Shown: positions 10,547-20,217, numbered from the stretch's first letter. The stretch: DNA of 64,000 nt from Setoptus koraiensis (GCA_048013815.1 CM106585.1:6324001-6388000); one strand, 5' to 3'. Numbers and translations are program-made. Notes: generated by a model from the letters alone, not told the origin.

Positions 10547-11737
10547 ATGGATAACAATGACAGCTATTCATTGACTCGAGTCAAACAAGAGAACGTTATA
10601 AACGAAGATCAATTTAGTGATATAGATACATTCGAAGAGGACACCGAGCCAGAGTTGGAACTTGAGGGTGAGGAGCAAGAGGAACAGCAGAACTCACCCA
10701 ATAACGTCGCCGAATATGAGGAGGAGGACTTAGATAGAACGGCAGATGTTAATAGGGACTATCCTGCAGACGCCGAGCCTGATGAAGACGAAGACATATG
10801 CGAACCAACTGTTGAGGATGATGAAATAGAGGATTTAGAAGAGGAGGGAATAGCTGTAGACAGTTCCAAAGCTGCCTTGGATGATCCAAATGTCTGGTCG
10901 CTGCCGAAGGAGAAATCGGAATGTACATTAGATGAGATAAGGAGAGGTCAAACAATAAATAAAGTAGCACCAAATGAATGTCCAGTTGTTGGTTGTGGGA
11001 AAAAAATCAACCGAGCGAACCCTGAGGCCTCTCAAGGTACTATATCTTCAGGATTGAAGACGCACGTTATATTTGTTCATTATAACAGTAAGAAACAAAC
11101 GAAAAAAAGGAAACATGCAGATAATAATTGGAATATTAAAACCTCACCAGCTTTAGTCCCTACACCTGAAAAAAGGCCAATGAGCTCAAGCTCCCTATAT
11201 AGTGTATTAGCTGGACTGACGCAGCAACAAACAGCGCTATCATCCAAGCCCAACTCAAATACTAATTCTTTATCACACCTTAAGGCAAGCTTGCTAGATA
11301 TGAAAATGAGACCTTCCTCAGGCCAATTCTATGATTCCTACGATGGTGGTTCCACCAATAACTTTCCCAACACTACCAACGAAAGAATAATTAATAGTGA
11401 TAGATCATCAATTGACAGAACTTCAGAGAGAAATAACATCAACGACAGATATTCAAATGATACAACTCAGAATGATGAACCAGATCCGACCCACGCTCTC
11501 AACGCGTTCATCAAGATAATTTGTCGCAGAACAGGTTCTAATGTTGGATCGGCCGGAATAGCTGAGGCGAGAAAAATTATCGATAAATTTACTACTTCTT
11601 TGATCAGCAGTTCACAAACAATTGCAGACCACTATCTGACTCCTCCAAGCTCATTATATCCTGGTGATTTACAACAGAGACCGGAAGTCAGCCCCTCGGA
11701 CATAGTTCTCGCATATAAAATGCTGCAAAAATCCTAA
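10547..11737 (+). CDS. Acidic nuclear-type protein with one unusual C2H2-like zinc finger (unrecognised)
   Basis: Single exon, 396 residues; I do not recognise the family. Residues ~20-110 are strongly acidic (Glu/Asp runs). A possible zinc-binding unit follows at ~145-180: a CPVVGC pair of cysteines, a ~20-residue spacer rich in Ser/Gly, then HVIFVH, so C-x4-C-x22-H-x4-H. Directly after it comes a basic KKQTKKRKH stretch that could be a nuclear localisation signal. The middle is Ser/Asn/Thr-rich, and the last ~85 residues look like a small helical domain (PTHALNAFIKIICRR to the end). This suggests a nuclear DNA- or chromatin-associated protein, which is inference only. Its stop lies 4 bases from the stop of the opposite-strand SLC35B2, and a usable AATAAA (11787-11792) lies inside that gene's coding sequence. 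Confidence 0.8.
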   Translation: MDNNDSYSLTRVKQENVINEDQFSDIDTFEEDTEPELELEGEEQEEQQNSPNNVAEYEEEDLDRTADVNRDYPADAEPDEDEDICEPTVEDDEIEDLEEEGIAVDSSKAALDDPNVWSLPKEKSECTLDEIRRGQTINKVAPNECPVVGCGKKINRANPEASQGTISSGLKTHVIFVHYNSKKQTKKRKHADNNWNIKTSPALVPTPEKRPMSSSSLYSVLAGLTQQQTALSSKPNSNTNSLSHLKASLLDMKMRPSSGQFYDSYDGGSTNNFPNTTNERIINSDRSSIDRTSERNNINDRYSNDTTQNDEPDPTHALNAFIKIICRRTGSNVGSAGIAEARKIIDKFTTSLISSSQTIADHYLTPPSSLYPGDLQQRPEVSPSDIVLAYKMLQKS

Positions 11738-11741
11738 GGTA

Positions 11742-13220
11742 TTACTTGAGTGTTGTTCTTTGCGACTTCAATTTATGTCCGATTTGAATAAATACCACAA
11801 AAAATACCACTATCAGCCCAATGATTGACCCAAATCCTAGATTGTGCCCATATAAGGTGCACGATAATAAAATTGAGATTAATTGTCGTGAAGTCATAAT
11901 GATGGTAAATACAACAGGCCCAAACTTTCTGATGGTGTAATAGACGAATAATTGACCAATTGCTGAGGTGATCGATACGAAGGCACAGTCGATGAATAGT
12001 TTGTTTGATGATGCAAGAAGCTGGAATGCAGGTTGCAAATCGCCTAGCCTAACTAAAGATGTCACAGTTAACAGGATGGAATAAAAATTTGAAGCCGCCA
12101 TCATCTGATAACTAGTCACTCTGTAACGACTGAATAGTTTTCCTTGCCAATTTGATGTGAAAGAGTCGAAGGTGAGATAAAGTGCCAATATAGCTAGACC
12201 ACTACTAAGACCAGTTGTGCTTCTTGTTGCAAATAGTTGGTTGTAGAGGGCCTTGAGATTAGTAGAATCATTCGGCCTTGTGTGAGATTCTTCATCGACC
12301 ATCGGTATTGCAGTTGTTGTGGTGCTAATAGATTCGACTGCAGATATGATATCCGTATGACCGCTTGACTTTCTGGTATCCTGGAATAATAGAAAAATGG
12401 TCATACCTACTGACAGAACTATTGCACATAAATAATCAAACATTGAATATCGCTTGCGGGAGATCAATTTTGACATGAGCATAACTGGTATTAATTTGCA
12501 TGCTTTAGAGAGCACTTGGGTGGGAAAGTTTACGTATTTTAAAGCCTCGTACTGGCACCAGCTACTTAAAATATTGGACAACGAACTATAAATATATTCA
12601 TACAAAGGTGCTTGTGGCTTGGATATGTTTCCTCTACTATCAGCTTTTTGTCTCCTATCTAAAGTGACTAAAGCGATTATAGCAACTATGAAAGCTACTA
12701 TTCTATTTACGAAGACCAAAAATTGAGAATCATGAAACGCGACAGTCTTACTTCCGATTTCTATATCATTTGTCCCGTTGTAGCCTATGTGGCCTTGTGA
12801 TTTTAAAGTGACGCTTCGAGTCTCTTGAGATTGGACAACATACTTTGTGGTCATTATTTTTTCTTGAAGCACTCCCCATGTTAAGTATGACAATTGCAAA
12901 CCAACAAAACACAAACAAAAAGTTTTTATATTGCTACTCGTTAAAGCTGGCTTATCTGGAGCTAGTTTGACTTGGCTAGACTTTCTTCTGTCAGACGATC
13001 CTTCAAGTTGGATCAAGTCTACACGATCCTCTCGCTGTGTTTGGGAATGGTCCCGGCCGAACACGAACCATTGTATGAGTAGAGATGATTGCAATGGTGA
13101 GGGACATAATCGAAATTTTGTGGTCACGACGATGAAAGCTATAGGTATCAAAACTATTGAATAAGTTAGAATGGTTGAAGTGAGCTTCTCGAACCAGGAG
13201 ATTGTTATCGAAGGGTCCAT
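11742..13220 (-). CDS. SLC35B2: PAPS transporter 1, Golgi (SLC35B2 / slalom)
   Basis: Single exon on the minus strand. SLC35B2 exchanges 3'-phosphoadenosine 5'-phosphosulfate into the Golgi lumen, supplying sulfate for proteoglycan and tyrosine sulfation. Family signatures are clear: LTWGVLQEKIMT in an early membrane helix, KACKLIPVMLMSK, and the last helices with FGPVVFTIIMTSRQ and SILLSC. About ten hydrophobic segments can be counted. Two long hydrophilic insertions, one after the first helix and one of ~60 residues rich in Ser/Thr in the middle, make it longer than the usual 430-465 residues. I chose the ATG at 13220 (492 residues) because it has A at -3 and G at +4; an in-frame ATG at 13346 would add 42 residues. 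It is divergent to MRPL23. Confidence 0.92.
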   Translation of the reverse strand: MDPSITISWFEKLTSTILTYSIVLIPIAFIVVTTKFRLCPSPLQSSLLIQWFVFGRDHSQTQREDRVDLIQLEGSSDRRKSSQVKLAPDKPALTSSNIKTFCLCFVGLQLSYLTWGVLQEKIMTTKYVVQSQETRSVTLKSQGHIGYNGTNDIEIGSKTVAFHDSQFLVFVNRIVAFIVAIIALVTLDRRQKADSRGNISKPQAPLYEYIYSSLSNILSSWCQYEALKYVNFPTQVLSKACKLIPVMLMSKLISRKRYSMFDYLCAIVLSVGMTIFLLFQDTRKSSGHTDIISAVESISTTTTAIPMVDEESHTRPNDSTNLKALYNQLFATRSTTGLSSGLAILALYLTFDSFTSNWQGKLFSRYRVTSYQMMAASNFYSILLTVTSLVRLGDLQPAFQLLASSNKLFIDCAFVSITSAIGQLFVYYTIRKFGPVVFTIIMTSRQLISILLSCTLYGHNLGFGSIIGLIVVFFVVFIQIGHKLKSQRTTLK

Positions 13221-13479
13221 TTTTCTCGAAGAATTTCTTTGATTACTGATGTCAAAGTTATAGATTATGTTTCTTCGAAAGGGCCCAAGCGCGAAAATCA
13301 AACCACAAGGTGCGTAATATGATGAAGCAAAAACGTGATTGAACATATGCTCAATAAATGCCACACTTTTATTGCTTTTGTTTGTGATTCAATGGAGTGG
13401 AGAGCTTCCACTGTAGCCTTACTTGCTTTATACACGTCGATAGATTTAGCAGAGCAATAAAAAAGATAAATCTCCCATT
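13221..13479. promoter_or_regulatory. Bidirectional promoter region SLC35B2 / MRPL23
   Basis: The two start codons face away from each other across 259 bases (133 if the upstream SLC35B2 ATG is used), so one short region must drive both genes. No TATA box is evident at a sensible distance. Confidence 0.5.
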
Positions 13480-13929
13480 ATGTCATCTCGATTTTATCCT
13501 AGATATGTTGCCGGCAATCCTCAGCTGCGGGTATTCCTTCCGGACTGGCCCATGATACTAATCAAACCGAAGCAAAAAACGGAGCCAAATGTGGTCACAT
13601 TCAAAGTTGACCCAAAGATGACCAACTGGGACGTGAAAAACTACTTGGACAAGATTTATAATATCAAAATTGGTGGCATTAAATCGTCCATAAGAGCAGG
13701 TGATCTCAAATTAGTAGGGCCAGCTAAAAGTCCTTACATGAGTAAGAAAGACGACTATAGGATAGTTTGGGTCACTTTGAAGCATGGAGAAACTTTCACT
13801 TTTCCAGATCTATACCCCGAAGAACAGGCCCAGCAGGAGATTGCTGATTACACTAATGCTAAAGAGGCTGCCAATAGAGAATTTAAGAGAGACACAACTA
13901 AGCAAGACGTCCCTAACTGGTTTTTATGA
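13480..13929 (+). CDS. MRPL23: Mitochondrial large-subunit ribosomal protein uL23m
   Basis: Single exon, 149 residues, the usual length of MRPL23. uL23m sits near the polypeptide exit tunnel of the mitochondrial ribosome. Family features are the N-terminal RYVAGNPQLRVFLPDW stretch, the KMTNWDVKNYLDKIYN segment that matches the conserved ...VDLRNYLxxIYN of the family, and a GDLKLVG...DDYRIVWVTL beta region. The C-terminal extension is charged. The gene shares a promoter region with SLC35B2 on the other strand. Its AATAAA (14016-14021) overlaps the 3' end of the coding sequence of the next, convergent gene. Confidence 0.93.
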   Translation: MSSRFYPRYVAGNPQLRVFLPDWPMILIKPKQKTEPNVVTFKVDPKMTNWDVKNYLDKIYNIKIGGIKSSIRAGDLKLVGPAKSPYMSKKDDYRIVWVTLKHGETFTFPDLYPEEQAQQEIADYTNAKEAANREFKRDTTKQDVPNWFL

Positions 13930-14011
13930 TCGTGAGATGATAGTAATGAACCTCTAACCTAGTCGGGAGATTTATTCGAATGTTCAAGACCGATCGAGAA
14001 TTTCACTAAAT

Positions 14012-15151
14012 TTAAAATAAAGTAAAATTACTGTATGATCTGTCCAACTTATAAATATCTTCTGGTTCTCGACCCTTGAAATATTCAGAGATGTTAACAT
14101 CAAATTTTTTAAGTGCTTTATCAATGGTCCTCCATGATTGGGTAACGGTTATCCTGGCTAAAGTGTGCAAACCGTCTTGGATCGTTAACCAAAACTCGCC
14201 GAACCTGGCTTTCATATCCAGATAGAGCCTGGGTAAGATTGCCAAGAACACCTCAACGTGAACGTTAAGCTTATCGCAACTAGGGTGTGAATATTCAGTG
14301 ATTTCCGTATCAATTCTCGCTTGTCTACCTGATTTGTTCGCTAATAATCTTTCAAGGTGAGAAACGATCGGCTGAGTCACTTCGCACATTGTCTCATAGA
14401 ATGCTCCAGAAGTCTATACAAAAGAAAATAAAATTTAGGTTAGATTGAGTTTCAAAGATTTCGTTACACATTTTGTCCAAATATGCTACCCACGAACTTA
14501 CAATCCACAAGCCAACGAAAAACTCATGAAGCGGTGTGTCCTTGTTCCTGTAGTCAGTTGCGTTCTCCCTGATTTCTTTGATTACCGGGTCTTGGTCTCT
14601 TGGATAGTTCAAATGCATGGGATCAAAAGATTTGTTGCTTCCAATGTAGGAAACTTCTCTCAATTCGTCGTATACAATATCCATCATGTTGTGCATTGTT
14701 TTGCATCGGATCTTATCTGAAGCTAGCAACAAACTAGTATTGACAGTTGATACTGTGAAGTGCTTGTTGGCATCATCAGTACATGCATACTCTTTCAGGA
14801 ATTCAATACTGCGATTGAGACCTTTATGGTCAAGATCCACTACATCAAAGAAGGCATTTATGTTTTTTATCAAGTTGGTCATTGTAAGTTCCGGATATGA
14901 CCTGCACGATGTTTGGCGGTCCAGCGAGTGGCGAACATACAAAAAGTAGGTCGTGAACTTTGATTTTTCATCAAATCATAAGAAGTATTCAAACATCAGC
15001 GATACAAGTGGATTATAGAAATGTTAATCGACTTAATTTCTGTCATTGTGTTATACAACTCTATAGTGTAAACATTACTTACCAGAGGATTAATAGCATT
15101 GACAGTGTAGCTGAGACAGAAAATATTGATGAGAACAGTTAGTTTGATCAT
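14012..15151 (-). CDS. Secreted protein of unknown function, three exons
   Basis: I derive three coding exons on the minus strand: 15083-15151, 14502-14957 and 14012-14413, all phase 0, for 308 residues. The first exon encodes a signal peptide, M-I-K-L-T-V-L-I-N-I-F-C-L-S-Y-T-V-N-A, and ends at a GTAAGT donor. The second intron has a strong GTAAGT donor and a TTTTGTATAG acceptor; the first intron's acceptor (AAATCAAAG) is weaker, so the junction there is less sure. The mature protein is mostly helical, with few cysteines, has no second membrane segment, and carries a conserved-looking EFFVGLWI - TSGAFYETM region across the second junction. I recognise no family. It could be a lineage-specific secreted or haemolymph protein. 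Poly(A) signal on this strand: 13971-13976, beyond MRPL23's stop. Confidence 0.7.
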
Positions 15152-16534
15152 TTTGTTAAATTCGGATTGAAGATATAATTATTCGAATGAATAAACCTAA
15201 TTCAAATATATCATGTCGATGAGCACTATAGTGCCGGGAGTGTCGATAGGCCATATCATAGTTTTTTGTAACGGTTTCATCTCACACCAATCACCTGTTG
15301 TGCTGCTATCACACATAAAGGGTCAACCGAAGTGCAGGACCTATGTCCACTAAAAACAAAAGCCAAAAGTTCCGCTTTGCAATGTGCGCTTTGTCCATCT
15401 GAGATGGTGAAACTTCAGAAAAGGATCGAAGCAGGTATATCCCACATCAGTCAGATTTGTAACAGGTGATTATCATAAATACTTTTCAGCATCCATCCAA
15501 TATAATATCCATGAATCTTTGTTGGCACATTGTCCTTTTCAGAAAAGATTATTCCGATTTTATATCTTCAATCGAGCCAGCATGGCAGATTGATTGGAAC
15601 TTTTCTAATGTTTGCAAGGATGACAGGCCATTTCGCATTCTGACACCTTCTATACAAATAAATTTTCATTCTCGCTAGCCACTCTTCTCCTCCTCGATAC
15701 CTTAGAGAATTTTCAATCGCTACAACAATATACATGAAATGAGCTGCATGTCATTTGACCTAGATTTAACGAACAATGCACAGTTCGACTTTTATCATAA
15801 ATATCTTTATCTAAATGTAACGTCAGGAGAAAAAAAGGCATCGAGACAGCAGTGCAACCAAAACTTATTCTAATTGATTATCAATAAAAAAACATCTCCA
15901 TCGAGTGAGTGAGTCTTCAAACTGGGAGTTATCTTGATTATTTGACAACCAATAAGAGCAAGTTAGATATGAATAAGTCCGTAAACAAAGTTATACGTAA
16001 AACGATCGTGGTTCAAACTATTCCTATGTTGCTCATGACTGGGAGAATATGGACCATGGCAAGCTCAGCACATTAATCAGTTGTGATAATAAAGTCTTTG
16101 TTTTTGTGAACTATACTGTAGCCGAGCTCGGCAAAGTATAAATCACTAGCCTTGATTGTTATATTATCATTATAGTCGCTGCATATTTACTACAATCGCT
16201 GAATAATAATGAAAGAGATACATTATTATGTAACAAATATATTGCCAAATTCCGCTTAATGCGCTCCGACAATGTTTAGACATCAATAGACAGATTTTCG
16301 TTCCCGACGAAGTGACAGTGAAATAGTTATCAGCAGAAACTTCTAGTCGCCATAAAACTGAAGTTTACAGTTGAATTTCTATCGAAAATTAATGAAGGGG
16401 AAGAGGTATTCGCTTATATCCATATTGTATCTCTCGTCATTTGATACTTGCCCTGAACATCACATTTATTTAAGGATTTTCACCAAGGCAAAAAATCCTT
16501 CATATAATATTCTGATTGTAGTAACAGAGTGAAA
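15152..16534. other. Spacer between two secreted-protein genes
   Basis: About 1.4 kb, AT-rich, without a supportable gene. One 70-codon frame at 15466-15678 has no recognisable motif. The last 100 bases presumably hold the promoter and 5' UTR of the glucocerebrosidase-like gene. Confidence 0.5.
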
Positions 16535-18094
16535 ATGTCAATGGCGAAAATCATTAAAACCTCTGCAACCAGATTGCTGACCAGTATATTATTCAGTATT
16601 CTCATTATGATTGAATCAATAAATTCACAAAAATGCACCTTAGAAGATTTGAACCATAGTTTGTTCACTGAATGTGGGCCTACTAAATGTGATTTATTGT
16701 TCAATGACTCACAGCATTTATTCGAATGGCCCACTTCGACGGCCAAGGTGGCTCATATTAGTTCTACCAAATCAGGGAAGAGGTTTAAAATGCAGAATCT
16801 AGATAGCTTGGAATTGATTGAAACGACAGAACAACGGATATTCGATATTAATACAACCATTTATGTAGAGCCTGATATAAAATTTCAGAAGATATTCGGT
16901 TTTGGTACAACACTAACTGATGTTTCTTGCTCCAGCATTGCTACAGATTTAGGAGCAACAATTCGCTCTAGGTTAATCAAAGATTACTTCAATCAAGTTA
17001 GTGGGATAGGCTTAAAATTGATCAAGATACCTATCGATGCAAACAGCGATTCTAATGGCACGCTCATTCGTAATGGTAAGCTGAGCGATTTCGATCTCAA
17101 TTGCAGAATACCCCTCATCAAAGAAGCAATTAATGTTGCAAGTGCAAGTAAGCAACCAAATCAAATTAAAACTGTCATTAGCTTGTCTTCAATACCAACA
17201 TACTTGAGTACTAACGATTCGTTGGGTCGCCTTGATGGTGTGAAGTACCTCGACTATACAGAGCAACTGATGAATCTAATTAAGGCCTACAACAGCCATG
17301 GAATTAATATCTGGGCTCTATCATTATCAAACGAACCGTTGATCGAAAAGCATAACAGCGTATTGATGGATGCGAGAGAGGCTCAGCGTATTATAACTGG
17401 TTTTGTTGGACCAAAGCTTAATCTAATCGAAGATAGGCCACCATTGAAGCTGTTATTGCTCGATGGAGATAGAAGATATATACCGCAATGGTCAGATATG
17501 TTACACAGTGATTATGATGTCAGTAGATATGTAGCAGGCATGACTTATAAGTGCCAAGATGTTTCACCCTATGACACGCTTAGTTATGCGATCAAACAAA
17601 ACCCAAACAAATTTCTCTTAGCAGCCCAATCGAGAAAAAGAATTAAGACTCAGCTAGGAGATTGGCAGCATGCTCAAGATCAAGTTGTTGAGATATTAAA
17701 AAACCTAGAGTATGGCTCGGTTGGCTGGATTGATTCCAATCTAGCTCTGGTATTCGATAACAATATCAAATCAGAAAGTTTAGATAGTGCAATAAATATA
17801 ATAAGTGATGGGAAACGATCAACGTATTATAGAAATCCAATATTTTACGCAATCGGTCACTTCAGCAGATACGTCACACCAGATTCAGTAAGGATTCAAA
17901 CAAAAATTTCAACACAACCTACAATGCTTGCAGCACATCACATCGCATTCTTGACCCCCGACGATTACGTTGTAATCGTAGTTATTAATGATAATGAGCA
18001 TCTGATGCCGATCAGAATCGGATCAGATTCTAAAATAAGAGTGTATGCACTTCTGGAATCTAAGTCGTTCAATACATTCATATATAAAAGGTGA
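16535..18094 (+). CDS. Glucosylceramidase-family (GH30) protein, predicted catalytically inactive
   Basis: Single exon, 519 residues, close to human GBA1 (536). The normal family cleaves glucosylceramide in the lysosome. A signal peptide covers residues ~1-30 (hydrophobic LLTSILFSILIMI, then SINSQ). Family landmarks run in order: GFGTTLTD (human GFGGAMTD), a GLKLIKIPI strand, the acid/base motif SNEP with E267, and late motifs VGWIDSNLAL, NPIFYAIGHFSRYV and a C-terminal beta domain. The nucleophile glutamate is replaced by Q365 in LLAAQS (family FASEA), the substrate-binding HWY of the human enzyme is absent, and the conserved Trp of DWNLAL is Ser. These changes argue against hydrolysis, while the intact full-length frame argues for a retained binding or secreted role. 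The frame's first codon is GTG; I chose the ATG at 16535. Confidence 0.88.
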   Translation: MSMAKIIKTSATRLLTSILFSILIMIESINSQKCTLEDLNHSLFTECGPTKCDLLFNDSQHLFEWPTSTAKVAHISSTKSGKRFKMQNLDSLELIETTEQRIFDINTTIYVEPDIKFQKIFGFGTTLTDVSCSSIATDLGATIRSRLIKDYFNQVSGIGLKLIKIPIDANSDSNGTLIRNGKLSDFDLNCRIPLIKEAINVASASKQPNQIKTVISLSSIPTYLSTNDSLGRLDGVKYLDYTEQLMNLIKAYNSHGINIWALSLSNEPLIEKHNSVLMDAREAQRIITGFVGPKLNLIEDRPPLKLLLLDGDRRYIPQWSDMLHSDYDVSRYVAGMTYKCQDVSPYDTLSYAIKQNPNKFLLAAQSRKRIKTQLGDWQHAQDQVVEILKNLEYGSVGWIDSNLALVFDNNIKSESLDSAINIISDGKRSTYYRNPIFYAIGHFSRYVTPDSVRIQTKISTQPTMLAAHHIAFLTPDDYVVIVVINDNEHLMPIRIGSDSKIRVYALLESKSFNTFIYKR

Positions 18095-18513
18095 TAAAAT
18101 TTCTAGACAATAAATACCAATTAACGATGTGCTCTTGCATGTAACTAGCAGTAATTTATAGCCGAATATCAAATTACTCATAGACCACAACATGATAAGG
18201 GTTGTTGATGTCAACATTGATGTGTCTTGCACAAGTCAACTAACCGTATGCCATTTAATGATTTTGATATCATATATTGCGATATATATACTAATGAGAG
18301 AGTACAGTTCACTCATTAATATGTTGGCAAAATGTAATAAAAGCATCATTTAGTTCTCACTGGCAACCACAGTGGAAAAACAAGCTTCAACAATTTACGA
18401 CAGCAATTTGGGTTGAGAAAACTAAAGGTTATTCAAGTTTGTTCAGTCCAAAAGAAAATTCCACCTAGAAGCGTTATACAAAAAAGAAAATATGTCTCCA
18501 ATAAACCAGAGTG
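18095..18513. other. Spacer upstream of the TIL-type peptide gene
   Basis: About 420 bases, AT-rich, with no gene seen. An ATAAA-type signal at about 18107-18113 could end the upstream transcript. Confidence 0.45.
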
Positions 18514-18963
18514 ATGTGTGTCTCAGGTAAGATTCTCAGAACATCAAGGTGTAACATTGACTAGCTATCAGGCGTACAAAACTCATTTTATAACCCGAAT
18601 GTGTGAACTCTCTTATTGTCGTCATTGTTGTATCTATAAGTAGTAGCCGTTTTGTTTGCTGGTGCAATTTTAGCGACACCCTCAGACAGTGCTAACACTG
18701 ACCAGAAGCCATTCAATGATGAATTGCTCAGAATAGATTCATCGGAATCCTATCTAATCGGCGCAAACTGCCAAGAAAATGAAAGAGCAGCGTTTGGTAT
18801 GTTGCCTGAATGTGTGCCCAGTTGCGACAATCCAAGACCAATCTGTCCAAGGATATTCGCTATCATGGAGAAGCCATGCTGTTTTTGCAAAGAACCTCTA
18901 GTTCGTGACAAAAAATCGAATTTGTGTATTCAGTTAGATCAATGCGAATCGAACAACTTGTAA
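18514..18963 (+). CDS. Secreted TIL-type cysteine-rich peptide (probable protease inhibitor)
   Basis: Two exons, 18514-18526 and 18647-18963, joined across a 120-base intron (TCAG|GTAAGA ... TAGTAG|CC) in phase 1; 109 residues. The join creates a typical signal peptide, M-C-V-S-A-V-L-F-A-G-A-I-L-A-T. The C-terminal half carries nine cysteines in a trypsin-inhibitor-like arrangement: ANC, PECVPSC, PIC, PCCFC, LC and QC. TIL domains usually have ten cysteines in five bridges, so either one bridge is lost or one cysteine is free. Such proteins inhibit serine proteases in haemolymph, eggs or venom. A predicted reactive loop would lie around PRPICP, but the residue at P1 cannot be fixed. A tiny first exon is the weakest part of the model. 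Confidence 0.68.
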
Positions 18964-19977
18964 TCGAATCAAATCACCATTCCAAAGAAATGTATCATTG
19001 CATTAATTAGGCATGAGCGCTCGTGTGTTTTTGCTGTATAAATAAAAAGAGTATTTAGATATCATGAGATTGACAAAGCATAAAGTAATAACTATTGTAA
19101 AAGATTAGAAGCAAGCCATCAATATCGAGGAATCAAGTTGTCATAGTCATAGTATAAAAAATAAAAATATAAAGCCCATTAACTATACTGGCTGAAAGTC
19201 GTCATTTGGAATTGAAGTATTAGTGTGCGGTGCTATTCTACTGCGGAGTTGAAAGTGAGACTTGTTGTATGCATAAACTAACCTGTTGAACTTATGACTA
19301 AAAATTATCATCAGTCAGATGGCAGTCATAAAGAAGACGAGCGAGCATGCGATAATAGTTGGTACTTTTTTACAACTTTTACTTAAACTCGAATCTGCCG
19401 CAATGGATAAGCTACGATGGAAAGGATTGAATGGTAGAAGATTGGATTAAATAAGATTGGATCGGATTAGGTTGGATTGGAAGAAGGGATAAGATCTGCG
19501 CTGGTATCATCAACACCATAATTTGAGAAAACAACTGGCAAGATGAACGCCGGTAGATGTCTAGCATTCAAATGAACTAGCTGTGAACTTGTGTAGAGAC
19601 AGTAAACAAGTATCTAAATAGGCACTCACAATTCAGAAGACGTAATTATTTCACTTGTTAGAGTCGATGATTGCGAAAACAACCTGTTATTGTTGACTAA
19701 AAATGTTTTAAATGTTGATACACAAGTCGTAGAGAGAAGGAGTCTAACATCTTGTAAGTTTGGTGGCACTTGATCTTGTTGATCTTATCAGATGATGTTG
19801 AGATGTTCGAAATTCTATCAGCATAAAATTGGAAACTATTTAAGCTGGACTCGAACACAAAGGCTAACTCATTCCTCACAAGTAATCATTTGACACACTC
19901 CATCTATCTCTCTGCCTGAGATCAGCACTAAACAAAGTAATATCACAGCTAAAGTCAACATTACCAACATTTTCATC
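18964..19977. other. Spacer with GATTGGAT-type low-complexity patch
   Basis: About 1 kb with no recognisable gene. At about 19416-19480 the sequence is a degenerate repeat of ggatt/agattggat units. AATAAA-type signals at about 19038-19045 could end the TIL gene transcript. The region just before 19978 (atatcacagctaaagtc) is the likely 5' UTR of the next gene. Confidence 0.5.
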
Positions 19978-20217
19978 ATGTCCAAATTACTATCCATCAT
20001 TGTGTTGTTAGCCGTAATAGTCATGGCCATCAATCTATCGGAACATCAAGTGTCATGTCAGGGGTATGGTATTGCCACCCGAGGACGCCGCTCCGCGCCA
20101 AGTGAGGTACAACAAGCATCCGCTAACGCTCCCCTCGACGGGGCGACATTTGTCAGAGTGAAACGCCAATATTCACTTGGTGCAGCCAATATTGGTATTA
20201 TCCACGGAGGAAAATAA
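19978..20217 (+). CDS. Candidate neuropeptide or antimicrobial prepropeptide, 79 aa
   Basis: Single exon. Residues 1-28 form a strong signal peptide (hydrophobic LLSIIVLLAVIVMAI, cleavage probably near SCQ). A first dibasic site RR (37-38, within RGRR) separates a short spacer from a propeptide, and a second site KR (62-63) releases the last 16 residues, QYSLGAANIGIIHGGK. The peptide would start with Gln, which often cyclises to pyroglutamate, and ends in Gly-Gly-Lys; trimming the Lys would leave a C-terminal Gly that could donate an amide. This is the layout of a secreted bioactive peptide precursor. I do not recognise the peptide family, and an antimicrobial role is equally possible. A clean AATAAA lies at 20376-20381. 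ATG context is good (ATCATG) and no longer frame is possible. Confidence 0.75.
   Translation: MSKLLSIIVLLAVIVMAINLSEHQVSCQGYGIATRGRRSAPSEVQQASANAPLDGATFVRVKRQYSLGAANIGIIHGGK

Noticed and set aside
13221-13364. Upstream extension of SLC35B2 beginning at a GTG at 13364
   Set aside because: GTG is not a normal animal nuclear start. The ATG at 13220 has a strong context; the ATG at 13346 remains an alternative.
14894-14957. Alternative acceptor TGCAG (about 14910) for exon 2 of the unknown secreted gene
   Set aside because: It has a better consensus than the chosen acceptor but puts exon 2 out of frame with the signal-peptide exon.
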